Shown here one piece after another: positions 21,646 to 32,670 of a stretch of DNA of 64,000 nt; within the stretch, counting starts at the first letter, position 1; each line of letters begins with the position of its first letter. Origin of the DNA: Plectranthus barbatus (taxonomy: Eukaryota > Streptophyta > Magnoliopsida > Lamiales > Lamiaceae); NCBI GenBank assembly GCA_026898455.1, contig JAPKLW010000934.1:1-64000 (forward strand). The letters run 5' to 3'. The position numbers and the translations under genes are program-made. The notes below the pieces were generated by a model. That model was not told the origin of the DNA and ran no database searches. It saw nothing but the letters and a program-made list of their open reading frames with translations.

Positions 21646-22776
21646 GGCGAATTGCAAAAAAGGGAAAAACACGGGAGCAATTTTGTTTTTAATCATTTAA
21701 TGAATTTCGCCCAAACTTAAATTAATCACTTTTTTTAACTTGTAGAATCTAATAAACATCTAAGATTTTATGACTTAAATTGTGAAAATGAGGAATGTTA
21801 AATTAAACAAAAAATAAAAGTAATAAATGTTGAAAATTAAAATTTAATGTTATAAATATTAAAAACTTAACATTTAAAATTACTTCTAAAAGCTAATGAA
21901 TATTAAAACATTATAAATAATAAATTAACTATATAAAAGTAAAGAGAATTAGTAAAGACTACACCAGTGGTGACTTTGCACACATGGGTTGCAACAAATA
22001 GTATAGTTAAAATAATATTTAAAAATATTGAAAATCTATCCCAACTTCAGACTATCTTCAACCGAAAAACTCAAATTCAAACAAAAAAAACAGTAAATGT
22101 CACATCAAACATCATTTTTTTCCAACCGAAAATATTAAACTCAAACTCTAAAGTATATTCTTGGCATATTCCTTTTATCACAACTTTTCAAATACTACAA
22201 ATATTTTGAAGAAATTTACAATTTGAACTCTTTATTAATCTAAAAGAAAATAAATTATTACAAGATAATCAATTATTAAAAATACAAAATATTATTAATT
22301 GAATAATTATTTAAACTATAAATTTACAATTTATTAAAAATTATTTAAATAATAAAGAAATTAAACAACATGATATTAAGATTATATTAAAATATATCAA
22401 ATAAACTAAAAAAGTTGACAATTAAATTACATTACAACACACCAAATAACTAAACATCTCGATAATAAAATTACATTACAACAATTTTAAATTTTAATGT
22501 CATTGTTTTAAAAAAATTACTATTTTTATGTCAATGTTTATTTAATTTTTAGGTTTAAATTTTTTTATAAAAATATAATAAATTAAAATTTTAATACAAA
22601 AAATAAATATTACAAATGATATTAAATTTCTTTGCATTTTAATTTATCATACAATAATTTTTTAATGAAATAATAATATAATATAATTATTATAAAAATA
22701 AAAGATATTAAATATCTATTCAATTTTATTTAATCAAACATTTCTTTTAATAAAATAATAATATAATTAAACTATA

Positions 22777-22781
<5 letters not shown>

Positions 22782-22815
<34 letters not shown>
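22782..22815. repeat. (TA)n microsatellite
   Basis: A pure TA dinucleotide run of about 34 bp in intergenic AT-rich DNA. Confidence 0.9.
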
Positions 22816-22819
<4 letters not shown>

Positions 22820-23367
22820 ACAAATAAATAAAGAGAAAAAAAAAATAAAAAAGCTAAAATTATAAAAATGTAAATACTTAAGGACTAATGTGCAAATAAA
22901 AAATAATTTGCAGTAATCTACAGTAACGATACATATTTGCGTCGATTGAGGAGAGAAAACCGAAAACGCACTTTGCGATGGGTTTTGGTGTTCGGTTGGA
23001 GATGATTTGAGGCAGCATTCCAATAATCTCTGACAACTCTTCACAATTTGAATATCTTCGTGATACTTTTTACTTTCATTTTTTTTTATAATTTATAAAT
23101 ATTTAAATAATATATAAAGTATCACTTTTCTAACTATATGGTTAACAGATCTCGACTTCGCGACAGAGAGGCTCATCACACTCTTCAAAAAAATTTGATT
23201 GAGCGCATATAAGAAAAACTCGATACTAATAATTGAATGTTGATATATAATTCATGTACTTATAATTTGAATTTTCATGCATCTTATTTTTTTGTCAAGT
23301 TGTTTTATTTTGTATTAATTGTTGTAATTTGTATTTCTCAAATAAATTATAAATTCGTGATTCATAA

Positions 23368-23540
23368 TACTCCTTCCGTCCCGCAGGAGTAGTCTCATTT
23401 CTCATTTTTGTTGTCCTGTAAAATAGTCTCATTTTTCTAAAATGACAAACTTTTTCACATTCACCAATAAAATATTAATTTCACTACACTCACAACTCAC
23501 AATTTTCGTGCCGAAAAGAAATTGAACTGCTCCAATGGAA
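23368..23540. repeat. Stowaway-like MITE, right end worn
   Basis: The left end TACTCCTTCCGTCCC and family body (CACCAATAAAATATTAATTTCACTACACTC, then TGCCGAAAAGAAA) are clear. The right-hand inverted repeat is reduced to CTCCAATGGAAC. Confidence 0.65.
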
Positions 23541-23620
23541 CAACTTAATATTTTAATTAAAAAATTAATATTTTAATTAAAAAATTAGGTTAACTAAAGT
23601 CAATAATGAGAAGTAAATAA

Positions 23621-23809
23621 TACTCCATCCGCCCCAACTTTATTGTCCCACTTTCATTTTTCGTCTGTCTCAACACAATTGTCCCGTTATTAAAAAGTGT
23701 AACTTTTTCACACTCAACAATAAAATCCACTAAACTTATTCTATACTCACATATCTTGGTTATTGTGTCTGATTCACTCGGAATAATTAAACCAGGACAG
23801 AAGGAATAT
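23621..23809. repeat. Stowaway-like MITE
   Basis: It starts TACTCCATCCGCCCC and ends CAGGACAGAAGGAATA, with the family body between. 189 bp. Confidence 0.7.
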
Positions 23810-24175
23810 TAAATTGTAAGTTGTGTGGTAGATGAAAAATAATATTTTATTAAATAATTAAGTTAGTGATGAGATAGTCTAAGTGAGATGCAGTTACTTC
23901 TTTTAAAAGATAAACAATAAAAATCAAAACGAAGAAAGGGCCCAAAAATAGGATTGCAGACCTACTACCACAGTTCTGGGCCTTCTTGTAGGAACTAAGC
24001 CCATAAAGACTTGTACCAAATTAATGTTTCCAGATACATAATTTTTTTTAACATAAATATATTTATTTAAACTTATAGTTTAAATATTTCCCAAAATCTT
24101 GAAAAAGTGCTCATTAATTATGACATGATCTACGGTTAATAAATTCTTTTTTGAAAAAAGATCGATCAATTATAA

Positions 24176-24359
24176 TACTCCATCTGTCCTAATTTATTAG
24201 AATTATTTACATTTTCGGTCTGTCCTGTTTATTAGTCTAATTTTCTAAAATGACAAACTTTTTCACACTCACTAATAAATTATTAATTTCACTATACTCA
24301 CGCGCATTGGTTATTATATTATTTCGGTTTGAGACTATTAATTTGAGACGGAGGAAGTA
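24176..24359. repeat. Stowaway-like MITE
   Basis: It starts TACTCCATCTGTCC and ends GAGACGGAGGAAGTA, with family body phrases (CACACTCACTAATAAATTATTAATTTCACTATACTCAC). 184 bp. Confidence 0.8.
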
Positions 24360-24439
24360 TCTGCATCATCGCATCGAAGCTGCGTGTCCATTGGTGGAAC
24401 CTTTGCTTAATTACAACATTTTCCTGCAAAAATGTATAA

Positions 24440-24625
24440 TACTCCCTCCGTCCCTTGACATTAGTCTCATTTGCTTTTGACACAGTTACCAATATTTGTG
24501 AGTGTAGTGGAATTAATATTTTATTGGTGTGAGGAGATTTTTTTTTTTCATTTAAGAAATGAGACTAATTCTGCGGTACAGACGAAAATGGAAAATGTGA
24601 CTAATGCCAAGGAACGGAGGTAGTA
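24440..24625. repeat. Stowaway-like MITE
   Basis: Both ends are well preserved: TACTCCCTCCGTCCC on the left and GGAACGGAGGTAGTA on the right. 186 bp, 80 bp after the previous copy. Confidence 0.85.
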
Positions 24626-25127
24626 ATATTTATTATATATGGATTACTTCAATTATTTGAGTCTAATCATATATATATATATATGCACGTTCACCTAAAT
24701 CACTTTATATTTTTCTTTATTCCTCAAAATTTATAGAGTAAGAAAAAACTGACTTTTTTCTGGACTTGTATTTGGGAAACACTGTTTGGAGAAATGGAAT
24801 TATTTAATATAACAGCTGCATCCTGCTAGGAAAATTTAAATTATATGTTGAAACCCTAAACATTAAAGTTGAAGTTAATAAATAATAATAATAATAGTAT
24901 AATAATTAGCAATAGCTGTAGTAGCTGTGCATTTAGAACCAGTTGGATAGCCCTCATTTAATTTCTTCAATTTATGACTAATAGTTGACATTTGCAAGTG
25001 CACCATTTTTTTCAATTTCCACCATTAATCATTTGATTTTAACAATAAAATCAGCTCTACAAACTGTGATTTTTTTTTTCTACTTTAGTAGTAAGGTAAT
25101 TGTGCATTAGCAATTATATAAAAAATA

Positions 25128-25419
25128 TACTGATTGTGTTCCGATTATTTGGTATGTGATTATGTGTTACTATTTTACCGTATTTTAATTATATAGTTCA
25201 ATTTCTATATTTAATATTTTTTTTGATAATTTATAATTGCACCCCTGAATAATTTTGGAAAATGAGAATATTAAAAGTAATATTAAGAAAAAAATAGATT
25301 AATTAATGTTTTAAATAAGGGTAATGTTTGGATGTTTGTTTAAATATATTATTTTCATAAATGATTTTTGACAAATGTGTACAATCAAACTAGACCGTAT
25401 AATCGGAACGGAGGGAGTA
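25128..25419. repeat. 292-bp MITE, GTTCCGATTAT subfamily
   Basis: The left end TACT...GTTCCGATTAT is mirrored by ATAATCGGAACGGAGGGAGTA on the right. The body contains CACCCCTGAATAA and GGGTAATGTTTGGA. The same body appears, split by an insertion, at 44276-44746, which makes this the unoccupied reference for that nested site. Confidence 0.8.
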
Positions 25420-25566
25420 TATCGAAAGTAATTCAGTCTCACCATTTCCATGAATGTAAATAGGCGAAAACTTGTATGATGCGGTTTTTTTTTTTTTTTT
25501 TGACATTCCGAGTTGAATGACTGTTATACTAAGCGCATTCCGAATGAGATACCGATCAATTTAAGT

Positions 25567-25740
25567 ATACTCTAATCTATTTCCATCAGTTAAAAGTACT
25601 CAAATCTTTACTTTCGTTTATGAATAATACTCTAATTTATTGATATTTTTGGACAAAATACCTCAATGTATTATTATTGGTTAAAAATACTTCAATCTTT
25701 AATTTTATTTATGAATTATACCAAAACGATAAATATTATT
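25567..25740. repeat. Diverged tandem duplication, period about 91 bp
   Basis: GTTAAAAGTACTCAAATCTTTA at 25589 recurs as GTTAAAAATACTTCAATCTTTA at 25680, followed in both by a TTTATGAAT(A/T)ATAC phrase. Two imperfect copies are visible. No coding potential. Confidence 0.6.
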
Positions 25741-25906
25741 GACTTACACAAAGATGACAGTCAAAACAACTATCTTCGTTCTTGTTAAATTTAATGTATT
25801 AAACAATGAATATTTGTTATATATTCAAATGCATTTATCTTCTAAAAATTATTTAAAACTTCATTGTTTTGTTTGTTTTAAAACCTCCAATCTAAACGAA
25901 GACACA

Positions 25907-27552
25907 TGTTGGGAAATCTGGCTAAGTTTCCCTTCTCCAGTTGATAGCTTAGATCTTAGATTTGGTGTTTAAGTGTTTTGGTGGATCAAATCCTAAGTCC
26001 AACCAGCGTCAGTTGTCTCTAGAATAGCTCTAGTCTCAAATGTAAAGTCCTGTATAGGTATTTTGAGTTGTAAGTCGCAGCTGATCAAGACTCATGCTGG
26101 CTACTGTTCACCAGCATGAGATGTGCTTACCAGTTAAGAGAAATCTCACCAGCAAGCGGCTGACAAAGACTCATGCTGACACTGTTTATCAGCATGGAGT
26201 AGAGCTATTGACTGGTTACTGTTCACCAGTTGGGAAGATTTCACCAGCAGGAGGCTGAGAGATCTTACCAGCAGAATATGTGTTCTGGCTGATACTATTC
26301 ACCAGCGGTGAAGCCACCAGTCACGGGAGATTCCAAGAGATAACATCAGACGAATTGGTAGACCTTGATTGTGCTAAGGAAAGTCACCAGCAGAGACTGC
26401 CAGCACAAGATCACCAGTATGATCTACCAGTCGGAGGTTATCAGCAGAATTCAAGATTCGCTCTCCCAGAGTCTTAGAGACAAAAAGAAGATTCGTCGAG
26501 GAATTAACTGACAGAGTATGACTTTAAGGAGGATACCTTAAAGTCTATCAGTTCAAGACTACCAGTTCCGATTCCTCGTACTGACGAATAGTGCCGTTCT
26601 GACATAAAGAGATCAATGTCAGATAAAGTGGACAAAAGCATGGCGCTTTCCGGAAATTCCTACCTGCCGCCTGCAGAAGGACATGCGAGGACAGAGACTT
26701 TTCCGGATGTGTCCAAACGGCTAGTAAATTTGAATCTGAATCTCACGTCTATAAATACGTGAGATCCAACAGCATTCAACACTCTTGACCTACCGAAAGC
26801 TCAAACGCATTCATATCAGCGAATAAGCAATCTTTCGAGGCTTTTCTTAAAGCTACTCCGTGTGTCAATCATTTGAACACGAGACTCCAAGCTTCTAGCT
26901 TGTGAGTTATTGATCTCATTTGGTGTTCTTTCTCATTCCGAGGAAGAACATAGCAGCTCTTGAGCCAGCCAGCTCCAGAGTTATTACGGGCAGTTTTGCC
27001 GCCAGCAAGAGTCAAGTTCTTGGGAGAACTCAACACCCAATCAGTCGGAGGAGGAGGTTGAAGTGACGTGCTCGCACTCCATCCATCTGACGAGAGTTGA
27101 AGAAGGACAAGGACCGGGAGCGGTTGATCCAGTGGACTGGTAGACGAGGCATCTACCAGCTGGAAATAGATCGTAGGAAATCTTGTACCGGATTACCCTT
27201 TTTAGTGAATTTCCAGTGCTTCGACTGGAGAGTGGACGTAGATCAGCTGATCGAACCACTATAAAATATCCTTGTTATTTACTGCTTTCAGCATTTACTT
27301 ACTGATTTAAAACTCAGCACCCAAGTGCTGGAGTATAACTGAAACCAGTTTATAACTGTGCAAACTCGACTCTAAAATTTTCTAAGTCCTGAGTCATCAG
27401 CTGACCAGCCAGTTGCCAGTCAGCTGAATACTCAGTTGCCAGTTGACTTACCAGCTGACAAGGTCCCAGTCAGCTGTGTAACCAGCAGGGTGCAAGAAAC
27501 GAACTTACGTATTTTCCGCTGCCAAAGTATACCCTGATATCCGGGACCAACA
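25907..27552. mobile_element. Solo LTR (1646 bp) with perfect 5-bp target duplication
   Basis: It begins TGTTGGGAAA and ends GACCAACA, so TGTTGG...CCAACA inverted termini bound the unit. Both sides are flanked by ACACA (25902-25906 and 27553-27557). No polyprotein remains. The part around 27230-27290 (GAGTGGACGTAG, then AACCACTATAAAA) is shared with the LTR remnant at 7702-8132. Internally it is rich in ACCAGC and CAGCTG words, densest at 27390-27490. It probably arose by recombination between the two LTRs of a full element. Confidence 0.85.
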
Positions 27553-27869
27553 ACACATGCATTTCGATACAAGATCACACGTCAAAACACCCATGGAGAA
27601 GGAAAAAAAAAAGGAATTCAAGCGATATTCACAAAAGTTAGACATTACACCAATCGAATGAAACAAAAAAAAAAGAGCAGAACATGAAGTTTTAAATTTT
27701 TTCCAAAAGATTAATGCATCTGAATATATAGCAAATATTGATTGTTTAGTACATTAAATTTAACACGGACGAAAAAAGTTATTTTGACTGCAATTTTTGT
27801 GTGAGACAATAAAATTTATGGTTTTGGTGTAATTTATAAATGAAAATTTGAGTTATTTTTAACTAATTA

Positions 27870-28062
27870 TACTCCCTCCGTCCCACTCCAATTGTCACAC
27901 TTACCAAGTTGGGCGTCCCAACCAAATTGTCACCTTTCCAAAAATGGTAACTTTTTCATACTCAACAATAAAATATTAATCCCACTAACACATTCTACAC
28001 TCATAACTCTTAATTTACGTGCCGAAAAGAAACATGACAATTCGCATGGGACGGAGGGAGTA
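27870..28062. repeat. Stowaway-type MITE, both ends intact
   Basis: TACTCCCTCCGTCCCAC on the left and GGGACGGAGGGAGTA on the right are near-perfect inverted repeats with TA at both borders. 193 bp. Confidence 0.9.
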
Positions 28063-28215
28063 ATATATTGGGGTATTTTTCAAAACAATCAATCGGCATA
28101 ATTTATAAACGGAGTAAATATTGGAATAATTTAAACTAATAAAAATATCAATAATTCAAAGTATTTTCCCCTATTTATTCCAAAAAAATACATCATTCGC
28201 ATATATGAAATTTAA

Positions 28216-28385
28216 TATTCCCTCTGTCCCGTTGAAGTAGACCAATTTCCTATTTTTGTTTGTCACATAAATTAGTCCCACTTTCCTAAAATAACAAACT
28301 TTTTCACACTCACCAATAAAATATTAATTCCACTACACTCACAACTCTTAATCTCTGTGCCGAAAAGAATGAGACGGAGGGAGTA
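28216..28385. repeat. Stowaway-type MITE
   Basis: TATTCCCTCTGTCCC on the left and GAGACGGAGGGAGTA on the right. The body closely matches the copy at 63439-63623 (GTTGAAGTAG, CCGAAAAGAA). 170 bp. Confidence 0.88.
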
Positions 28386-28659
28386 TCTGATTGAAATGCA
28401 CATTCGTGACGGAATACACATTATATAAAATGTACATTTCAAATCAAATACACGCAATATACAATGAATTTTGAACGAATTACGATCACATGTATCACAT
28501 ATAAATGATAAATCATTATACTCTATTGTAAAACCCTTTTTTTTTTTTTTTTGTCTATATACAAATTAATGCTTCACTATCAAATCTCAAGAAACCAAAG
28601 TATATATTTGAAAAGAATCGTGCAGTGTGGATTTCCCTTTTTTTTTTTTTTTTGGTATG

Positions 28660-29565
28660 TCATTGTGTGAGTAGATTGAGCAATGAAACCCTAGTGTTAA
28701 TCAAACTCCGAAACGCCCTCTCCCCACATTCTTCAATCTCCAAAATCCGATCTTCCATTTCCTGCATTTTCTTCGACGCCATTTTCACATCTTCCTCCGC
28801 TTTCTTCCTCAAATCCACCAAATCCCACTCCTGAAACTCGAGAATTCCCGCCTCAACTTTCACGTTTTTTGTTTTACTTTTACCGCCGAAGCTCAGCCCC
28901 ATGCACGACGGCTTCCGGAACGCCGCCGAGCTCGAGATCCCGCTGAACAGCGCGTTCGACACGGCCACCGTAGCCTCAGCCACGGAGTCGACGACGTCGA
29001 CGATCTCCGCCTCCTCGTCGTACGAAGGCCGCGCGGGAGCCGATTTCCGAAGGGAGAAGAAACCACAGGAGAGTTTACCGATCTCCTTGGCGATATTACT
29101 GAGATTCTTCGAGTGCGCGGCGACTCTCGCGTCTTCCTTCCTCCTAACCGCGATCTGCGCGGCGGAGAACTCCTCCTTCAGCCGGAGAAGGAGCGTCTGG
29201 AACGCTCCGTAGGCGTCGACGAAGCGGAGGAAGTCTTCTAGAAGCTTCTCGATTAGGTCACAGCAGTCGCCGCCGCGGAGAGACGCTCGAGTCTGGGGGA
29301 GGTGGAGGAGGTCATCGAGCGACTCGTGAACCGATTTGAGGCGGCGGAGGCCGTCGCAGAGCCAGGCGGAGGTGCGGCTGGCGGCCGACCATGACTGTAG
29401 GGCGGAGATCTCGTCGCGGAGGCGGGAAATGATCGGATTCGACGTGCAAGGCGGGAGACTGGTGGATCTGAGATGGAGTGTTTTTGGGGGTTTGGATGAA
29501 GTGTGTGAGGGCGGATTCGGAAAGGAGAGTGATCGGCGAAAACTGGTCACCATTTTCGGTGCCAT
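28660..29565 (-). CDS. DUF241 (BYPASS1-related) family protein, 301 aa, single exon
   Basis: A plant-specific protein of the DUF241 family. Members are small, intronless and mostly uncharacterised. The N-terminus is Ser/Arg/Pro-rich with a typical HLRSTSLPP stretch (residues about 31-39), followed by an LRDEISALQSW segment and the DDLLHLPQ motif (about residues 83-90). The C-terminal third (about 240-290) is highly charged and heptad-like (LRKKAEEDVKMASKKMQEME), consistent with a coiled coil. No membrane segment or signal peptide is evident. The first ATG of the frame is used; a second Met at residue 5 is a possible start. Codon use is GC-rich compared with the flanks, as expected for a real gene. 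Precise function is unknown. Confidence 0.9.
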   Translation of the reverse strand: MAPKMVTSFRRSLSFPNPPSHTSSKPPKTLHLRSTSLPPCTSNPIISRLRDEISALQSWSAASRTSAWLCDGLRRLKSVHESLDDLLHLPQTRASLRGGDCCDLIEKLLEDFLRFVDAYGAFQTLLLRLKEEFSAAQIAVRRKEDARVAAHSKNLSNIAKEIGKLSCGFFSLRKSAPARPSYDEEAEIVDVVDSVAEATVAVSNALFSGISSSAAFRKPSCMGLSFGGKSKTKNVKVEAGILEFQEWDLVDLRKKAEEDVKMASKKMQEMEDRILEIEECGERAFRSLINTRVSLLNLLTQ

Positions 29566-29636
29566 TTTTCCGATTTTGATTTTGCGAAAAAAAACTGCGA
29601 CAGTTAGTTTGTGGAGTGAATTGGGGTGGTGGGAGT

Positions 29637-29646
29637 AATTATATAG
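29637..29646 (-). promoter_or_regulatory. Likely TATA box of the DUF241 gene
   Basis: The minus strand reads CTATATAATT here, 72-81 bp upstream of the ATG at 29565, a fitting distance and direction. Confidence 0.5.
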
Positions 29647-31059
29647 TAGGGGAACGCGTAGATTAGTTAGGGAGGGGGCGCACGAGGTGTGGGGCCAACA
29701 TCCGCCCTATAAAATACAGCTGTGGGGGAAGATAGATTGGATACGTGAAGTCGGTGTCTAGTTTACATGCACATTCCATGTCCACCAGTGTACGACAATC
29801 TCCAACATGATAGGACAACCTAATACGAAAAAAAGTAAATAAGGTTAATTTATTTAATTTTTGGGTCGAACGCATAAACTCATTTAATTTTTATGTTGGG
29901 TTCAAATGATGTCCGTACAATCCATTTGACCCGAAATAAATTAATTTCATTATATAATTATATAATTTTTGTATCATTTTTGGGTCATCTTCTGGTATTT
30001 TCGTATTTACAGGTCATGTTGTTTAATAGTTTAAATTCTTCATTATAATTAAACAAGTCATTCGGGTAACTTTAGGGTTGACTTGATAATAAACAGGTTG
30101 GGTCCGAATTGAATTTTCTAACCCAAAAAATAAACGGATAAGGTTTGGATTAACGTATTGCATGTTACTATTAAATCGCAACCCAACCCGCTGACCCCAC
30201 CCATTTGCCACTCCTATCCACCACCGTAATATATTCACGAGCTGATGTAAAAATAGCATATTAATGCTAGATTCAATTTAATTATTATTAAGTATTAAAA
30301 TATTAATGTTAGATTTAATTTAATTATTATTATATTTATATAAAATTGTGGGCACATTCAGTCATTCATACGATTTATAGTGAGTGTTGGAATATTTTTG
30401 ATCTAGTTAATGAAATGGGGCGGTCATCATAAATTTATTTTTTAAAATAAAATAAAGAAAATCTAAATTTTGTTAAGTAGCTCACTCGCGTGAGGATTTT
30501 TTTTTCTTTTTTAATAAAATTTATTAATCTAAAACTTATAAACTCATATATCTCTAAAATATTTAAATTTACTACTGTTTAGTTAAAAGAATTGTTTTTA
30601 TCACTGCCCGAGTGAGGAGGAGGAGAAGGATTTCCTACAATGGTGGAGCATGGACAACACGTGTGGCTCACAATCTGCGTCGTTAATTTCCATTTCAACG
30701 TTCACTACTACTACCCTAGCTCCTATGTCAACCAAGTGCTTGTATATATTAATTAGGTAATTTTATTCACGTGATGTGGGACAATAATATGGAGAAAAAG
30801 AAATGAAAAACTATTTAAAAGGAATTATATTATACGTTGTGTGACAGGAATTGGGATTTCATAAATTCAAAAGATGGCCCTTCATTAATAACTCCATCTG
30901 AGTCGGCAACCAAGACAAAAAAAAAAAAAAACTCAAATAATTCCTCCAGCTGTTCTGAATTTTATTGGTGTAACATTTATGAATTAATTCAAACGCACCC
31001 CTCTATTCTCAAATTATTTAGTTTCTTAAATCTGGAGCCTTAAAAACTGTTCACGCCCT
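29647..31059. other. Intergenic DNA upstream of the DUF241 gene
   Basis: No gene or complete element is recognised. The sequence is AT-rich, with scattered degenerate words such as TTGGGTC and AACCCAACCCG that suggest old repeat remnants. Open frames here are short and without domains. Confidence 0.6.
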
Positions 31060-31366
31060 GTTACCCGGAAGCAAATGAATTGGCTGAGTCGACGAATAAA
31101 ACAATTATCAATACATTAAGAAGAAAATTGATTGCTCGAAAGTCAACTCGGGTAGAAGATCTTACCGCAGTTCTATGGGCATACCGAACGATTGCTAAGA
31201 CTGCCGCGGGCGAAACGCCTTTTTCCCTAACCTATAGAGTCGAAGGAGTATCCTACGTCGAAGTAATTCAAGGAAGTTCTAAAGTCGAGCTATTTGACGA
31301 AGAACAAAAGCAGAGCAAATTGTTCTGACTCACTAGAATTACTTGATGAACGAAGAATGGGCGCTT
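31060..31366 (+). pseudogene. Ty3/gypsy integrase remnant
   Basis: The frame at 31080-31328 reads like the C-terminal core of a gypsy integrase: NKTIINTLRRKL, then VLWAYRT and GETPFSLTY, then SSKVELFDEEQ. After 31328 the expected continuation (SLELLDERR) is found in another frame at about 31322-31355, showing a frameshift. Upstream and downstream polyprotein is missing. It is an isolated scrap, less AT-rich than its surroundings. Confidence 0.85.
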
Positions 31367-32670
31367 CTCATCATAAGTATAACCCTCCCCACCCAAAATG
31401 CAAAAAACCTGAAGTGAAGAAACCTTATACAATTTCATTCCATCAATCCCAGCCCACAAATCTCAGCTCAACTCGTCGCTCTTTCACTTTTTCAAATCCA
31501 CCAACACAATCATCCATATTCAAAGCCAAGGCTTTTTCACTAACAAATGCTAGCTTTTCCCAACCACTAACGGCACTACATCAAAAATATTTTCCCAACC
31601 ATTCTCCCACGAGTTACTCGACTGTGAAACTATGTATTTTTGTGAGAAGTATATGACAATAAATTGAATTTCGAACAAAATCTATTTTTACTCTCAGAGA
31701 ATTTCATTCAGAATTCCTATATGATCAAAATACATATTGTACATAACACATTCTGATCGGAATACAAAATGATATATTTTGTAAATACATCATTTGCTAG
31801 ACTTAAATGCATAATTTGATTTTCGACCTAAATGACCATTCCGATCGAAATTCTCTGTGCACAAACAATAATCATGTTCGAAATACGAAGTCTAAACAAA
31901 ATTCTCTGTATGAAAAGTAAATTCCATTCCGAATCTACTCTATTGTCTCACCGTCTCACACAAACACTCCGTATCATCCAAGTTCTTGGCTTCTACCACT
32001 CAGCATTTGCATCACATAACTCAAGCGTATTATTTATTTATTATCCCACTCAGTCCAACTCCAAAGACTTAAATATTTTGCTCAAAGCAAAATAGTGCAA
32101 GAAAAATCAACCAAAATTAATATAAGTGCAGTTAATTTTTTCGACTAAACAATATATAGGATTCCGTTAAGCCCATAGCTCCCTGCAATGGCATCTGGCA
32201 GGGAAAGCATGTTAAAAAAAGACTCCGAAGCTATTCCAAAATATCAAAAACTTTACTTGCACCAAACTAGACAAATATATTCAGACCACAAATTGAATGG
32301 ATAGAGTATGATATCGCACCCTCATGTGTCACAAGTTAAAAACAGTCAAACCAACTTACATAAGGAAGCGAATACGTATGCCGGTAAATATAAATGGGAC
32401 AAGTGAATTTCAAAAAAGAAAGGCATGGAAAGCCATCTCTCAAGATGGATATATTCCAAAATATGCAGAGTAGACGTTCAATTGCATCATAGCTTCACCA
32501 AAATGTAACAGGTCTCGGCAAGATTGGGTTTATAAGTCTCCATCCGTAGCTAAGATAAGGGGGAGAAAGCACGTACTTTATTATTCAGTTTCAAATAGCA
32601 GCTTTTTGCATGTTAGGATGAAAGAAAATGTGGATGAATGATTTTGCACTTACTACAGTAATCAGCTTCT
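31367..32670. other. Intergenic DNA downstream of the EIPR1-like gene
   Basis: No gene is supported. An open frame to 31656 continues from the integrase scrap and is not coding. The segment near 32600-32670 should contain the 3' UTR of the minus-strand WD40 gene. Confidence 0.6.

Larger units (their letters stand above)
20344..25906. other. Repeat-rich intergenic region upstream of BSK1
   Basis: No coding sequence is recognisable over 5.5 kb. The content is AT-rich DNA with several Stowaway-type MITEs (listed separately), a TA microsatellite, a bZIP-motif cluster at 21588-21645 and a diverged tandem duplication at 25567-25740. The first part (20344 to about 20550) should include the BSK1 promoter. 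Confidence 0.7.
27553..28659. other. Intergenic DNA between the solo LTR and the DUF241 gene
   Basis: AT-rich, with two complete Stowaway-type MITEs (27870-28062 and 28216-28385) and T-runs near 28540 and 28645. No gene is seen. The last stretch should hold the 3' UTR of the minus-strand DUF241 gene. Confidence 0.7.

Noticed and set aside
31294..31656. 120-codon open frame after the gypsy scrap
   Set aside because: Only its first codons match integrase; the rest has no recognisable content.
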